Shown here: positions 8,216 through 16,228 of the stretch, piece after piece | Layout: each line of letters opens with the position of its first letter | How positions within the stretch are numbered: position 1 is the stretch's first letter | Assembly: GCA_036562755.1 (NCBI GenBank) | Contig: DATCJN010000004.1 | Location: 45,691 to 109,690, forward strand | Source of the DNA: DUVY01 sp036562755 | GTDB lineage: Bacteria > Bacillota > Clostridia > Christensenellales > DUVY01 | Direction: 5' to 3' | DNA length: 64,000 nucleotides | Program-made: the position numbers and the translations under genes | The notes under the pieces: model-generated | What the model was told of the DNA's origin: nothing | What the model saw: the letters and a program-made list of their open reading frames with translations, nothing else | Database searches by the model: none

Positions 8216-9285
8216 CCGTTGAGGTCTTTTAGGCGTTTTTGGCTCTTGGAGATATTGCGCAATTTTCTTAGCGCTTTGGCTTCTATCTGCCTTATACGCT
8301 CTCTAGTGACGTTAAACACTTTGCCGACTTCTTCAAGCGTTCTAGGGTGGCCGTCGTAAATGCCATATCTAAGCCTTAATACCTGCTGCTCTCTTGCGGT
8401 TAACGCCTCTAATTCTTTGCGGACTCTGTCGCGCGCGTCCAAAATCTCGGCCATTTCGGAAGGCGAGATTGCGTTTTCATCGGGAACAAAGTCGCCAAGG
8501 TGGCTGTCTTCTTCCTCGCCGATAGGAGTTTCAAGCGATACGGGGTCTTGCGCGATTTTTTGGATTTCGCGGACTTTTTCCACAGATATGCCCATTTCTT
8601 CGGCTATTTCCTCGGGCGTAGGCTCTCTGCCTAAAGTTTGCAAGAGCTGTCTTGAAACTCTTATTAATTTGTTTATGGTCTCCACCATATGTACGGGGAT
8701 CCTTATGGTGCGCGCTTGGTCTGCTATAGCTCTGGTAATAGCTTGTCTTATCCACCAGGTCGCATATGTGGAAAATCTAAAGCCTTTGGTATGGTCAAAT
8801 TTTTCTACCGCTTTTAACAAACCTAAATTGCCTTCTTGAATCAAATCCAAAAACTGCATGCCTCTGCCTACATATCTTTTGGCTATGCTTACGACTAACC
8901 TAAGGTTTGCTTCGCTTAGCTTATTCTTGGCTTCCTCGTCGCCTTGAGCCATTCTTTCGGCAAGCGCAATTTCTTCTTCCGCGGTCAATAGCGGAACTTT
9001 GCCGATGTCTTTTAGATACATCTTAACGGGGTCTTCCACGCTGACATCGCGCATTAGCTTGTCGATATCTTCTTCGTCCTTATCGATTTGAGTAATGTTT
9101 TTTAGGACTTGAACGCCTTCTTCTTCAATAATGCGAAAGATTTCATCCATAGTCGCGGCGTCTACTTCTAATTCTGTTATAAACTTGGCCGCGATTTCGT
9201 CGTAGGTCAAATAGCCCTTGGACTTGCCCAAAGCGATTAGGCGTTCAACCTCTTGACGCTGTTTCTCTGTGAGAATGTCTTCCAT
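8212..9285 (-). CDS. rpoD: RNA polymerase primary sigma factor (SigA/RpoD)
   Basis: Housekeeping sigma factor of 357 aa. Visible parts: a short region 1.1, region 1.2 starting near DPVKMYLKDIGKVPLL, region 2 with FRFSTYATWWIRQAI (core binding and -10 recognition), region 3, and region 4 with the helix-turn-helix EVGKVFNVTRERIRQIE that reads the -35 box. It directly follows dnaG, the conserved Gram-positive macromolecular-synthesis order. GGAG and AAGG sit ahead of the ATG, which overlaps the end of dnaG by one base. Confidence 0.98.
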   Translation of the reverse strand: MEDILTEKQRQEVERLIALGKSKGYLTYDEIAAKFITELEVDAATMDEIFRIIEEEGVQVLKNITQIDKDEEDIDKLMRDVSVEDPVKMYLKDIGKVPLLTAEEEIALAERMAQGDEEAKNKLSEANLRLVVSIAKRYVGRGMQFLDLIQEGNLGLLKAVEKFDHTKGFRFSTYATWWIRQAITRAIADQARTIRIPVHMVETINKLIRVSRQLLQTLGREPTPEEIAEEMGISVEKVREIQKIAQDPVSLETPIGEEEDSHLGDFVPDENAISPSEMAEILDARDRVRKELEALTAREQQVLRLRYGIYDGHPRTLEEVGKVFNVTRERIRQIEAKALRKLRNISKSQKRLKDLNG

Positions 9286-11042
9286 TAAACCTTATACTCC
9301 TTTTTTATTGTGTTTATCTCATCCAAAAGTTTTCTTATATCTTGCATTAGTATTTTCTTTTTTTCAGGGTCTTGTTCGGCATCGCGTTCTTTGCTTATTT
9401 TATCAATATCTTGTTCCAGCGTTTCTACTTTTAGTCTTGCGTAAAAGCCCTCGTAATAACTTTTTTGGATTTCGGGATCCGTAGAATCGTTTTGAGCGTA
9501 TTCTAAGATTTCGCCTATTTCTTTGTGCTCGCTCTCGTCAAAATCCAAAAAAATCTTTTTTATGTCTTTTCCGCTTTGCGCGTAAGCTAACAGCCTTTTT
9601 TGCAAATCGTCCAGGGGCAGCCTTTCAAAAGGCAGATCATATTTTGCAAAATCTTTTTTATTTATGATTGCCCACAAAAGATATTTTATAGCTTTTGTAT
9701 GTAAATTATCCTTTTTTTCTTCAACTAATGCGGGGCGAACGCCTTCTATATCCTTGAAAATTTGGGCTTTTAACGATTCGAAGGTAAAACCCGTAATTTT
9801 TTGAATAATTTTTAGCGCGTTTTCTATGGAAACGTAATCTTTTAGTTGGGACGCTATGTTGCAAGCCGCTATCGCGTATTTTGACTTGCCGTCTTGAGCG
9901 CTTAAGTCGTAATCTTTTTTTAGCGATTCAAGCTTATATCTTAACAGCGGCAGCGCGTTATTAAGATACTTTTCTTTGAAGGCCTGCGCGCCTTCTTTTT
10001 TTACAACATCGTCCGGATCCTGCCCTTCGGGCAAGACCACTACCTTGACCTCCAGTCCGTTTTCTTCCAAAATATCCAATCCGCGCAAAGTCGCCTTTTG
10101 TCCCGCGGCGTCGCCGTCATAGCAAATATAGACCAAAGGAGCGTATCTTTTTAGAGTTTTGGCTTGGTCGTGGGTAAGGCTTGTCCCCATCGAAGCCACC
10201 GCTGTTTTAAAGCCCGCCGCCTGCAAAGCTATAACGTCCATATAGCCTTCGCATAAGATTACATATTTAATAGGCTCGTTTTGCTTGGCTTTTTTTAGTT
10301 CGTTGATAGCGTAAATAGTTTTGGATTTGTCAAACACCAGCGTTGCTGAAGTGTTGCGGTATTTGGCGTATTCGGTAGGCTGCAAGCTCCTGCCGCCAAA
10401 GGCTATTACCTCGTTGAAGTTATTTATAATAGGTATTATAACCCTGCCGCCAAAGACGTCATAGACTTGTCCGCTTTCGTTTCGGGCGCAAAGCCCCGCC
10501 ATAATCAAATCGTCCTGATGATAGCCTTGTCCAACCAGATGTTTTACTAATTGGTGGTAATCGGGACTGTAACCAAGTCCGAATCTGGTTATTGTAGCGT
10601 CGTCTAATCCCCTTTTATATAGATATTCCAAAGCGGGCTTGCCTTCGGGAGAGCGGAGCTTTTGGTAATAAAACAACGCCGCCAAACGATTAAGCGTTAA
10701 TATTAAATCGCGTTTTTGTTTTAGTTCTTTGGTTTTGTCGTCAAATTTATACGAAGGAAGCTCTAATTTGACTTCGTCGGCAAGCCTTTTTACAGCTTCC
10801 AAAAAGTCTATATTTTCTATCTTTTGAACGAATTTTATGACATTTCCGCTTTCGCCGCATCCGAAGCAATGGTAAAACTGTCTGTCCTCGTTTACCGCAA
10901 AGGACGGATCTTTTTCGTGATGAAACGGACAGCGCGCCCAATAGTTGTTGCCCTTTTTGGTCAAAGGGACATATCGGGAAATCACTGTGACAATATTATG
11001 GCTGTCTATCAGCTTGTCCAACCAATCTCTGTCAAACGCCAA
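9285..11042 (-). CDS. dnaG: DNA primase
   Basis: Makes RNA primers for replication. The N-terminal CHC2 zinc finger (CPFHHEKDPSFAV ... YHCFGCGESGN, about residues 38-63) is intact, followed by the DnaG core and TOPRIM domain with the acidic EGYMD and DGDAAG motifs (about residues 255-315), then a helical C-terminal region that binds DnaB helicase. Length 585 aa is usual. The start codon is TTG with GCGGAG ahead of it. A TATAAT box at 11086-11091 on the minus strand is the likely -10 of the operon. Confidence 0.97.
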   Translation of the reverse strand: MAFDRDWLDKLIDSHNIVTVISRYVPLTKKGNNYWARCPFHHEKDPSFAVNEDRQFYHCFGCGESGNVIKFVQKIENIDFLEAVKRLADEVKLELPSYKFDDKTKELKQKRDLILTLNRLAALFYYQKLRSPEGKPALEYLYKRGLDDATITRFGLGYSPDYHQLVKHLVGQGYHQDDLIMAGLCARNESGQVYDVFGGRVIIPIINNFNEVIAFGGRSLQPTEYAKYRNTSATLVFDKSKTIYAINELKKAKQNEPIKYVILCEGYMDVIALQAAGFKTAVASMGTSLTHDQAKTLKRYAPLVYICYDGDAAGQKATLRGLDILEENGLEVKVVVLPEGQDPDDVVKKEGAQAFKEKYLNNALPLLRYKLESLKKDYDLSAQDGKSKYAIAACNIASQLKDYVSIENALKIIQKITGFTFESLKAQIFKDIEGVRPALVEEKKDNLHTKAIKYLLWAIINKKDFAKYDLPFERLPLDDLQKRLLAYAQSGKDIKKIFLDFDESEHKEIGEILEYAQNDSTDPEIQKSYYEGFYARLKVETLEQDIDKISKERDAEQDPEKKKILMQDIRKLLDEINTIKKEYKV

Positions 11043-11160
11043 AATAAACTCCGCAAATTATGTTTTTCAATATATATATTTCGACATTATATACATAAAT
11101 CCTTTTTTTATTTTCGGTTTTTTTATAAAAAAATCTTATGATAAAATTTTTCTTTTGGTA

Positions 11161-11189
11161 TTGAAACACATGAAAACCTGTGATATAAT
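11161..11189 (+). promoter_or_regulatory. Strong promoter of the 30-codon gene
   Basis: TTGAAA (11161-11166), 17-base spacer ending in TGA, TATAAT (11184-11189): both a -35 and an extended -10. The transcript would start near 11196, leaving a 59-base leader. Confidence 0.8.
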
Positions 11190-11206
11190 TGGGTTACACC
11201 AAAGAA

Positions 11207-11242
11207 AATCAATCGTTGGCGCTTGAAATTTGACGGTTGATT
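11207..11242 (+). other. Leader hairpin next to the ribosome site of the small gene
   Basis: AATCAATCGT (11207-11216) pairs with ACGGTTGATT (11233-11242) over ten bases with one G-U pair, loop of 16. The 3' arm ends directly before GGGAGAAGGG, so the structure could modulate ribosome access. Confidence 0.55.
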
Positions 11243-11254
11243 GGGAGAAGGGCT

Positions 11255-11347
11255 ATGGCCACAAAACTTGACTTGGTTCTTTCGATTATGGGCTCGATTC
11301 TTCTGGTTATTGTCGCTGTATGCGCTTCTACGGTATTTGCTTTATAA
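11255..11347 (+). CDS. 30-residue hydrophobic membrane peptide
   Basis: A short frame with all the signs of a real gene: a near-consensus promoter at 11161-11189, a GGGAG/AGAAGGG ribosome site 4-8 bases before the ATG, and a strong terminator 60 bases after the stop. The product begins with a charged MATKLD, then has one membrane helix (about residues 7-29) and a cysteine at 23. Size and shape resemble type I toxin or holin-like peptides and other small membrane regulators, but no family is recognised. The structured leader is also typical of type I toxin mRNAs. No antisense antitoxin RNA could be demonstrated by eye. It diverges from dnaG. Confidence 0.6.
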   Translation: MATKLDLVLSIMGSILLVIVAVCASTVFAL

Positions 11348-11407
11348 GCAAGATAAATAATTGAAATCCTAAAGATTACTTCATAAAACACTATATTATA
11401 CAGAGCG

Positions 11408-11441
11408 AAAAAACCTTCACGCATTAATGGGAAGGTTTTTT
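11408..11441. terminator. Bidirectional terminator between the small gene and dgt
   Basis: Eleven-base stem AAAAAACCTTC (11408-11418) / GAAGGTTTTTT (11431-11441), loop of 12, T-rich on both strands. Confidence 0.8.
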
Positions 11442-11462
11442 CGTTAATGCTCCTTATATTTT

Positions 11463-12452
11463 TTACTCGTATTCCCAGCCCTTAGGAACGAAAATTTTAT
11501 TAAAGGTATAAATGGCATATCCGTCCGTCATACCCGAAAGGTAGTCGCAAACTTTTTGGCTGTCCGTTGCGTCTAGTTCGGCATAACCTCTTGGCAAACG
11601 GCTAATGTCTTCTATGAAATAATCATATAACATTTTTAGCATTTTTATGGCTTTGTGCTCTTCTTCTTTGGGCTTGCTGTTGTTATATACGCGTTCAAAC
11701 AAAAACTCCAACAACTTTCCGCTCGCTTGGGAAAACTCTTTGTCCATTTTGACATAAGGTTGGTTTTGACTGGTTTTGATAACATTATTTATCATATTGT
11801 TAATACGGTCGCGCGAGGTTTTGCCCAAAACATCGGTTATATATTTGGGCAAATCTTCTTCGCTCAACACGTTAGCCCTAATGGCGTCGTCTATGTCATG
11901 GTTTATATAAGCTATTCTATCAGCCAAAGACACTACCGCTCCTTCCAGGGTGCTAGGATTGCCGCTGGCGCGATGGTTTAAAATTCCGTCTTTTACTTCG
12001 TAAGTCAAATTTAATCCCTTAAAGTTGTTTTCCAAAACTTCGACAACCCTTAAGCTCTGGACATTATGCTCGAAATTGCATTCTTTTAACGCTCTTTCGC
12101 CCGCATGCCCAAAAGGCGTGTGCCCCAAATCATGCCCTAACGATATGGCCTCGGTTAAGTCTTCGTTTAGCCTTAAAGCGCGCGCAATGCTCCTTGCTAT
12201 CTGCATCACCTCAAGCGTATGAGTCAGCCTGGTGCGGTAGTGGTCGCCCTCGGGCGATAAAAATACCTGGGTTTTGTGCTTTAATCTTCTAAAAGATTTG
12301 CAATGAATTATTCTATCTCTATCCCGCATAAAGTCCGTGCGATAAGGACAAGGCTCTTCGAATTTAGCGCGCCCCTTAGTGTCTTTTGACTTAAAGGCAT
12401 AAGGACTTAGGTATTTTTCTTCGATTTCATATTGAATTAATTTTGTATCCAT
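11463..12452 (-). CDS. dgt: dGTP triphosphohydrolase (HD domain)
   Basis: Dgt-family enzyme that splits deoxynucleoside triphosphates to nucleoside and tripolyphosphate. The HD metal site is visible: RLTHTLEV (His) and GHDLGHTPFGHAGE (His-Asp), with LADRIAYINHD later supplying the last Asp. N-terminal YRTDFMRDRDRIIHCKSFRRL is characteristic of the family. Length 329 aa is typical of the short Firmicutes type. I start it at the ATG of MDTKL (12452), which lies seven bases after an extended TGGTATAAT box; the ATG at 12473 would be upstream of the expected transcription start. No ribosome site is seen. Confidence 0.9.
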   Translation of the reverse strand: MDTKLIQYEIEEKYLSPYAFKSKDTKGRAKFEEPCPYRTDFMRDRDRIIHCKSFRRLKHKTQVFLSPEGDHYRTRLTHTLEVMQIARSIARALRLNEDLTEAISLGHDLGHTPFGHAGERALKECNFEHNVQSLRVVEVLENNFKGLNLTYEVKDGILNHRASGNPSTLEGAVVSLADRIAYINHDIDDAIRANVLSEEDLPKYITDVLGKTSRDRINNMINNVIKTSQNQPYVKMDKEFSQASGKLLEFLFERVYNNSKPKEEEHKAIKMLKMLYDYFIEDISRLPRGYAELDATDSQKVCDYLSGMTDGYAIYTFNKIFVPKGWEYE

Positions 12453-12459
12453 TATTATA

Positions 12460-12468
12460 ATTATACCA
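12460..12468 (-). promoter_or_regulatory. Extended -10 promoter of dgt, leaderless spacing
   Basis: On the minus strand TG-G-TATAAT (box 12460-12465) is followed by exactly seven bases and the ATG at 12452. The predicted start is at or one base before the initiation codon. Confidence 0.6.
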
Positions 12469-12513
12469 TTCATTAATAAGAATTTAAATATGCGCTTTAA
12501 AAAAGTTTACGCA

Positions 12514-12542
12514 TTGAATACTTCTGAATATTGTGATATAAT
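12514..12542 (+). promoter_or_regulatory. Promoter of the zinc-finger/NDT-like gene
   Basis: TTGAAT (12514-12519), 17 bases, TATAAT (12537-12542) preceded by TGA. Start expected near 12549, giving a leader of about 50 bases; divergent from the dgt promoter about 50 bases away. Confidence 0.75.
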
Positions 12543-12597
12543 TTTTATATACAAATTTTTACATTTTTTTACAATTTTAGATAAAAGAGGTTGATTT

Positions 12598-13560
12598 ATG
12601 GATTTTTGCCCGTTATGTTATTCCGACGCGTCCATTGAAAACGCCTCGTACGCAGGACATAAGAAAGTCAAATGCCCTATTTGCGGCGAATTTTATTTTG
12701 CGAAAAACCTTTTTGACGATCCAAAACTGGCGGTTTGCGCCTATATCTACAACGCTTTGAAGAACAATAATATAATTTCCTTTTTTACTAACAGTTCCGA
12801 ATTATCTAAACCGTTGAATTCTAATATGGATTTGGTTAAGGTTGAGCAATTATTGGACCTGTATCCCAAAAACTTAAGCGAATTAATCGACCAAAGCGTT
12901 ATGAATATCGCTTTCTATATCAAAAAAATAGGCGTCAAAATTAATAATATTTACCTAACCAATGTCATGGATCGCCAATACGCTCGTAAAAGCGCTTTGT
13001 TAAAGACCTTGTTCTGCGTTTACGACAATAATGTTGAGCAGGTTTCAGTTTTGCTAAAGCATTTGGAAAAGCTTGGATATATTGAGCCTTTGTCGGTAGG
13101 CGTATTTACTCTTACGCTTTCGTTTAAGGGCTGGATGAGAGTGGAAAAACTCCAAAACAAAACTTCGACCATTAATCAAGCGCTTATAATAGCAAGCCCC
13201 AGAGAAGAAATGCTCTCATGCAGAAATGTGTTAAAACAGGTCGCGTCTAATTTGAATTTGGTTCCCAAATTCTCCGACGAAAGCAAATACTCAAAGCCGG
13301 TAACTACCGAAACTTTTTATGAAATCAGGCGAAGCAAGCTTATTATAGCAGACCTTACATATTACAAACCGCATGTCTATTATGAAACGGGGTATGCCGA
13401 AGCGTTAAAAAAGCCTGTAATATACACTTGCAAGCAAGGCTATTCGGTAAAGAGACAGTTAGATATTATTCATAATAACCTTATTAAATGGGATTCGCTT
13501 GAACAATTGCGCGACGCGCTGATGATAAGAGCAGCGGCGCAGTTAAATATCTATAAATAA
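12598..13560 (+). CDS. Zinc-finger protein with nucleoside 2-deoxyribosyltransferase-like C-terminus
   Basis: A 320-residue protein of three parts. Residues 4-29 hold two CxxC pairs (CPLC, CPIC), a small zinc ribbon. Residues about 130-185 look like a winged helix (LLKTLFCVYD ... LLKHLEKLGYIE). Residues about 195-300 resemble the deoxyribosyltransferase-like / TIR-like Rossmann domain found in many signalling and anti-phage proteins: ALIIASPREEM, then a stretch ending IADLTYYKPHVYYETGYA and KKPVIYTC. The YETGYA segment carries the Glu expected for the catalytic position. Function is unknown; a nucleotide-sensing or NAD/nucleoside-cleaving role is inference. Own promoter, AGAGG ribosome site, own terminator. 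It is divergent from dgt, another nucleotide hydrolase. Confidence 0.7.
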   Translation: MDFCPLCYSDASIENASYAGHKKVKCPICGEFYFAKNLFDDPKLAVCAYIYNALKNNNIISFFTNSSELSKPLNSNMDLVKVEQLLDLYPKNLSELIDQSVMNIAFYIKKIGVKINNIYLTNVMDRQYARKSALLKTLFCVYDNNVEQVSVLLKHLEKLGYIEPLSVGVFTLTLSFKGWMRVEKLQNKTSTINQALIIASPREEMLSCRNVLKQVASNLNLVPKFSDESKYSKPVTTETFYEIRRSKLIIADLTYYKPHVYYETGYAEALKKPVIYTCKQGYSVKRQLDIIHNNLIKWDSLEQLRDALMIRAAAQLNIYK

Positions 13561-13594
13561 AAAAAATTACCGCTTTAAAAAGCGGTATTTTTTT
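13561..13594. terminator. Bidirectional terminator
   Basis: TACCGCTT / AAGCGGTA stem (13568-13587) with A-run before and T-run after, between convergent genes. Confidence 0.8.
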
Positions 13595-14165
13595 ATAATA
13601 ATTCGTATTTTTTGATTACATTTTCGGCTATAACTCTTTTGGTGACGCGTTGATCCATCGCCTGTCTTTCTATGTATTTATGGGCCTGGACTTCGGTCAT
13701 CTTCATTTTTTCCATAAGAACAAGCTTTGCTCTAGTGACGATTTTTAAATCCTCTAATTTGCCTTGAAGTTTCTTTACCTCGTTTTTGGTGTCGACTATT
13801 CTTCTGCCGGAAGAGAGAGCAAATTTAACCATTTTATAAAAGAAATTACGGTTGATAGGCTTGGTAAGAACTAATATTCCATAATCCTCTACCATTTCGG
13901 CAAGCTCGTCTTCAGTTCCGTCCATAGTTAACATCAAGCAAGAGCAGTCGAAATTTTGGACAATATATAACGCCAGGTCGCTTGCGCTTTCGTCCGAAAG
14001 CGGAGTGTCTATTATGCAAAGGGAAAAATTTTGGGTGGCAAAGGTTCGCCTAGCCATGCCGGCGCTATTAACCGTAAAAACATCGTTAAAGCCTGCGTTT
14101 TTTAAAAAATCTTTTAAGGCGTCGCAAACCTTTTGGGATTTGGAAACCAATAAAATGTTATCCAT
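13593..14165 (-). CDS. ANTAR-domain RNA-binding antiterminator (NitR-like)
   Basis: N-terminal receiver-like domain (about residues 1-118) in which the usual phospho-acceptor region reads LCIIDTPLSD, then a helical linker and a C-terminal ANTAR domain (about 128-187) with the family's three-helix pattern. ANTAR proteins bind paired hairpins in mRNA leaders and prevent termination. In clostridia a protein of this kind (NitR) is encoded next to glnA and acts in nitrogen control. Here it lies 20 bases after the glnA-like gene with an AAGGGAG site. Several leaders in this block contain terminators it might act on, though the typical paired hexaloops are not evident. Confidence 0.85.
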   Translation of the reverse strand: MDNILLVSKSQKVCDALKDFLKNAGFNDVFTVNSAGMARRTFATQNFSLCIIDTPLSDESASDLALYIVQNFDCSCLMLTMDGTEDELAEMVEDYGILVLTKPINRNFFYKMVKFALSSGRRIVDTKNEVKKLQGKLEDLKIVTRAKLVLMEKMKMTEVQAHKYIERQAMDQRVTKRVIAENVIKKYELL

Positions 14166-14184
14166 AGGATAACTCCCTTTCTTG

Positions 14185-15417
14185 TCAGCGCTTAGGAATA
14201 AAAGCTTTGATTAGCCTTTGGGGTAATACTTCTTTAACAAACTCGCTGTTTGCGGCAATCTCTTCCGCTTCTTGTATATTGCTGGGCAGTTCTTTTATGC
14301 CGTTTGCCTTGGCGTAAGTCTGTGTAACAATAGTATCTACCGCGGGAGAAAGCTGCAAACCTTTTTGAATGCCTTCTAATCCTGCGTTTATCAATAATGT
14401 GAAAACCAAATAAGGATTGCACATCATATCTGCTGAGCGAATTTGTATCTTGGAATTCTCCTCTTGATCCCATGACAGCCTTAATAGCTGGGAAACATTT
14501 TTGGTTGACCAGCTTATATACTTGGGCGCTCTAAAGTATCCAAATCTTTGATATGAGCTTTCGTGAGAATTTAAGAATAGAGTCATATCGGGAATTCTGT
14601 TAAGGATACCGGCGATAAAACTCTGGGCTTTTTCGTTAAAGTTAGCCTTATTGAATAGATTTTTGCCGTTTTCGTATAAGCTCATATTTATTTGAAGCGC
14701 CGTTCCGCTCTTATCGCTTAACGGTTTAGGTAAAAAGCAAGCGTATAGGCCGTTTCTGTCCGCAACGGTGCTTACCACATATTTAAAGGTGGTAATATTA
14801 TCCGCGCAGTTTAAGGCGTTGCTCTTTTCAAATTCTATTTCGTTTTGGCCAGGTCCGTGTTCATGGTGAGAGGTTTTGGGTTTTATACCCATTTGTTCTA
14901 GGATAAGGCAAATCTCGCGGCGGATGTTTTCGCCCTTGTCTTGAGGCGCCATATCAAGATAGCCGCCGTAATCAAAAGGCTCTAATGTGGGCTTTCCGTC
15001 TTCGTCTTTTTTGAACAAATAAAACTCGCAGGAGGCGGAAAAATGCAAATGAAGTCCCATCTGTTCGGCTTTTTGCTGAGCCTTTTTTAGCAGCATTCTG
15101 CCGTCTTCAAAATCCTCTTGACCGCCTCTTTTTATATCGCAGAAAAAGCGAACTACCCTGCCGTTTGAGGGACGCCAAGGCAAAAGCGCGACGGTCGAAG
15201 CGTCCGGGAATAGATATAAATCAGACTCTTCCTCGTTTAAAAACCCCTGAACAGAGGAAGCGTCAAACGGCACGCCGTTATTGAAGGCGTTTTCCAATTC
15301 GTCCGACATTATGGAAAGGTTTTTTAAATTGCCGTAAACGTCGCAAAACGCAAGTCTGATAAATTTTATATCGTTTTCCTTAACGTATTCTTTGATGTCG
15401 TTTTTTATAATTTCCAT
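14185..15417 (-). CDS. Glutamine synthetase type I-like protein with degenerate active site
   Basis: Full-length relation to Firmicutes GlnA (beta-grasp, then catalytic domain), 410 aa against about 444. By alignment to Escherichia coli and Bacillus GlnA, the first metal site is kept (E131 in CEFYLF, E186 in HHEHG, E193 in GQNEIE). The second is lost: E129 equivalent is S129, H269 equivalent is Q242, E357 equivalent is Q325. The ammonia-binding E327 equivalent is R296, and arginines near 320 are missing. It is therefore probably not a synthetase. Following the glutamate synthase genes and preceding the ANTAR gene, it may act as a glutamine or regulator-binding sensor (inference). Ribosome site GGGAG/AGGA; a TATAAT box at 15468-15473 may give a separate promoter. 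Confidence 0.85.
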   Translation of the reverse strand: MEIIKNDIKEYVKENDIKFIRLAFCDVYGNLKNLSIMSDELENAFNNGVPFDASSVQGFLNEEESDLYLFPDASTVALLPWRPSNGRVVRFFCDIKRGGQEDFEDGRMLLKKAQQKAEQMGLHLHFSASCEFYLFKKDEDGKPTLEPFDYGGYLDMAPQDKGENIRREICLILEQMGIKPKTSHHEHGPGQNEIEFEKSNALNCADNITTFKYVVSTVADRNGLYACFLPKPLSDKSGTALQINMSLYENGKNLFNKANFNEKAQSFIAGILNRIPDMTLFLNSHESSYQRFGYFRAPKYISWSTKNVSQLLRLSWDQEENSKIQIRSADMMCNPYLVFTLLINAGLEGIQKGLQLSPAVDTIVTQTYAKANGIKELPSNIQEAEEIAANSEFVKEVLPQRLIKAFIPKR

Positions 15418-15505
15418 TTCCTAACTCCCACATGTTTTATTTTATTATTTCTTTGTAATTTTAATTTATTATACTATATTTATGGGTAAAGTTAATGCAT
15501 GAAAA

Positions 15506-16228
15506 TTAATTATAAGTATAAAGTTGTTTATAGGGCGTCTTGGAGTTGGGCGTTATCTCATAAAAGTTATGATTCATAATTTCGTCAAAGTTAAATCCAA
15601 AATACTCGCAAAAGTTTTTGATATAATTTTCATACTCTTTTAAATCATCGTTATTTGCGATTTTTGCGTTAACCTTACTGGAAAGACCGCTAGGAAGCTT
15701 ATTGGCTCTTAGCACAATCTTGCCGCCGTGCATTCCCGAACCGCAATAGTAGCCGGCAACCTTTTCTTCGTCATACAAACCTAACACTATAATAAGGCCT
15801 CCTGCCTGGTATTCGCCCAAGAAACTGCCCGCTCTGCCTCCGATGACCATTACGGGAAAGTTTTCTTTATATGCTTTCATATGGATGCCGGCGCGGTAGC
15901 CCACATTTCCTCTGATATATACCACGCCGCCGCGCATTCCATAGCCGACCGTGTCGCCGCAATCGCCGTAAATTACGATTTCGCCGCTGTTCATTGTATC
16001 CGCTATGGCGTCTTGGGCGTTGCCGTTAATTATGATCTTAGCGCCGTCTAGATAGGCGCCCGTTCCGTTGCCGGCCGTTCCGTTGACGGTAATTAATTTA
16101 TCCTTTAGCCCGCAGCCTAAATATCTTTGTCCATAGGCATTTTGAATGGTAATTTCTTTTTCGTTCAAGGCCTTAACCGCGTCGTTTAAATCTTTATATG
16201 AAGCGAACTTTAATGCGTCTAACGTCAT
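15506..16228 (-). CDS. Glutamate synthase GXGXG (C-terminal) domain protein
   Basis: A stand-alone version of the right-handed beta-helix that closes the large subunit of glutamate synthase. Repeated G-x-x-G-x-G patterns are plain (LGCGLKD, GNGTGAYLDG, YGDCGDTVGYGMRGG, RGNVGYRAG). In the assembled enzyme it packs against the FMN and amidotransferase domains. Start at 16228: the ATG overlaps the previous stop as ATGA and has AGGAG ahead; a start at 16246 is less likely. It is one of five polypeptides making up the split enzyme. Confidence 0.88.
   Translation of the reverse strand: MTLDALKFASYKDLNDAVKALNEKEITIQNAYGQRYLGCGLKDKLITVNGTAGNGTGAYLDGAKIIINGNAQDAIADTMNSGEIVIYGDCGDTVGYGMRGGVVYIRGNVGYRAGIHMKAYKENFPVMVIGGRAGSFLGEYQAGGLIIVLGLYDEEKVAGYYCGSGMHGGKIVLRANKLPSGLSSKVNAKIANNDDLKEYENYIKNFCEYFGFNFDEIMNHNFYEITPNSKTPYKQLYTYN

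Noticed and set aside
11209..11424. Minus-strand 71-codon frame opposite the 30-residue gene
   Set aside because: It overlaps the terminator and leader hairpin and lacks a ribosome site; the plus-strand gene has all expression signals.
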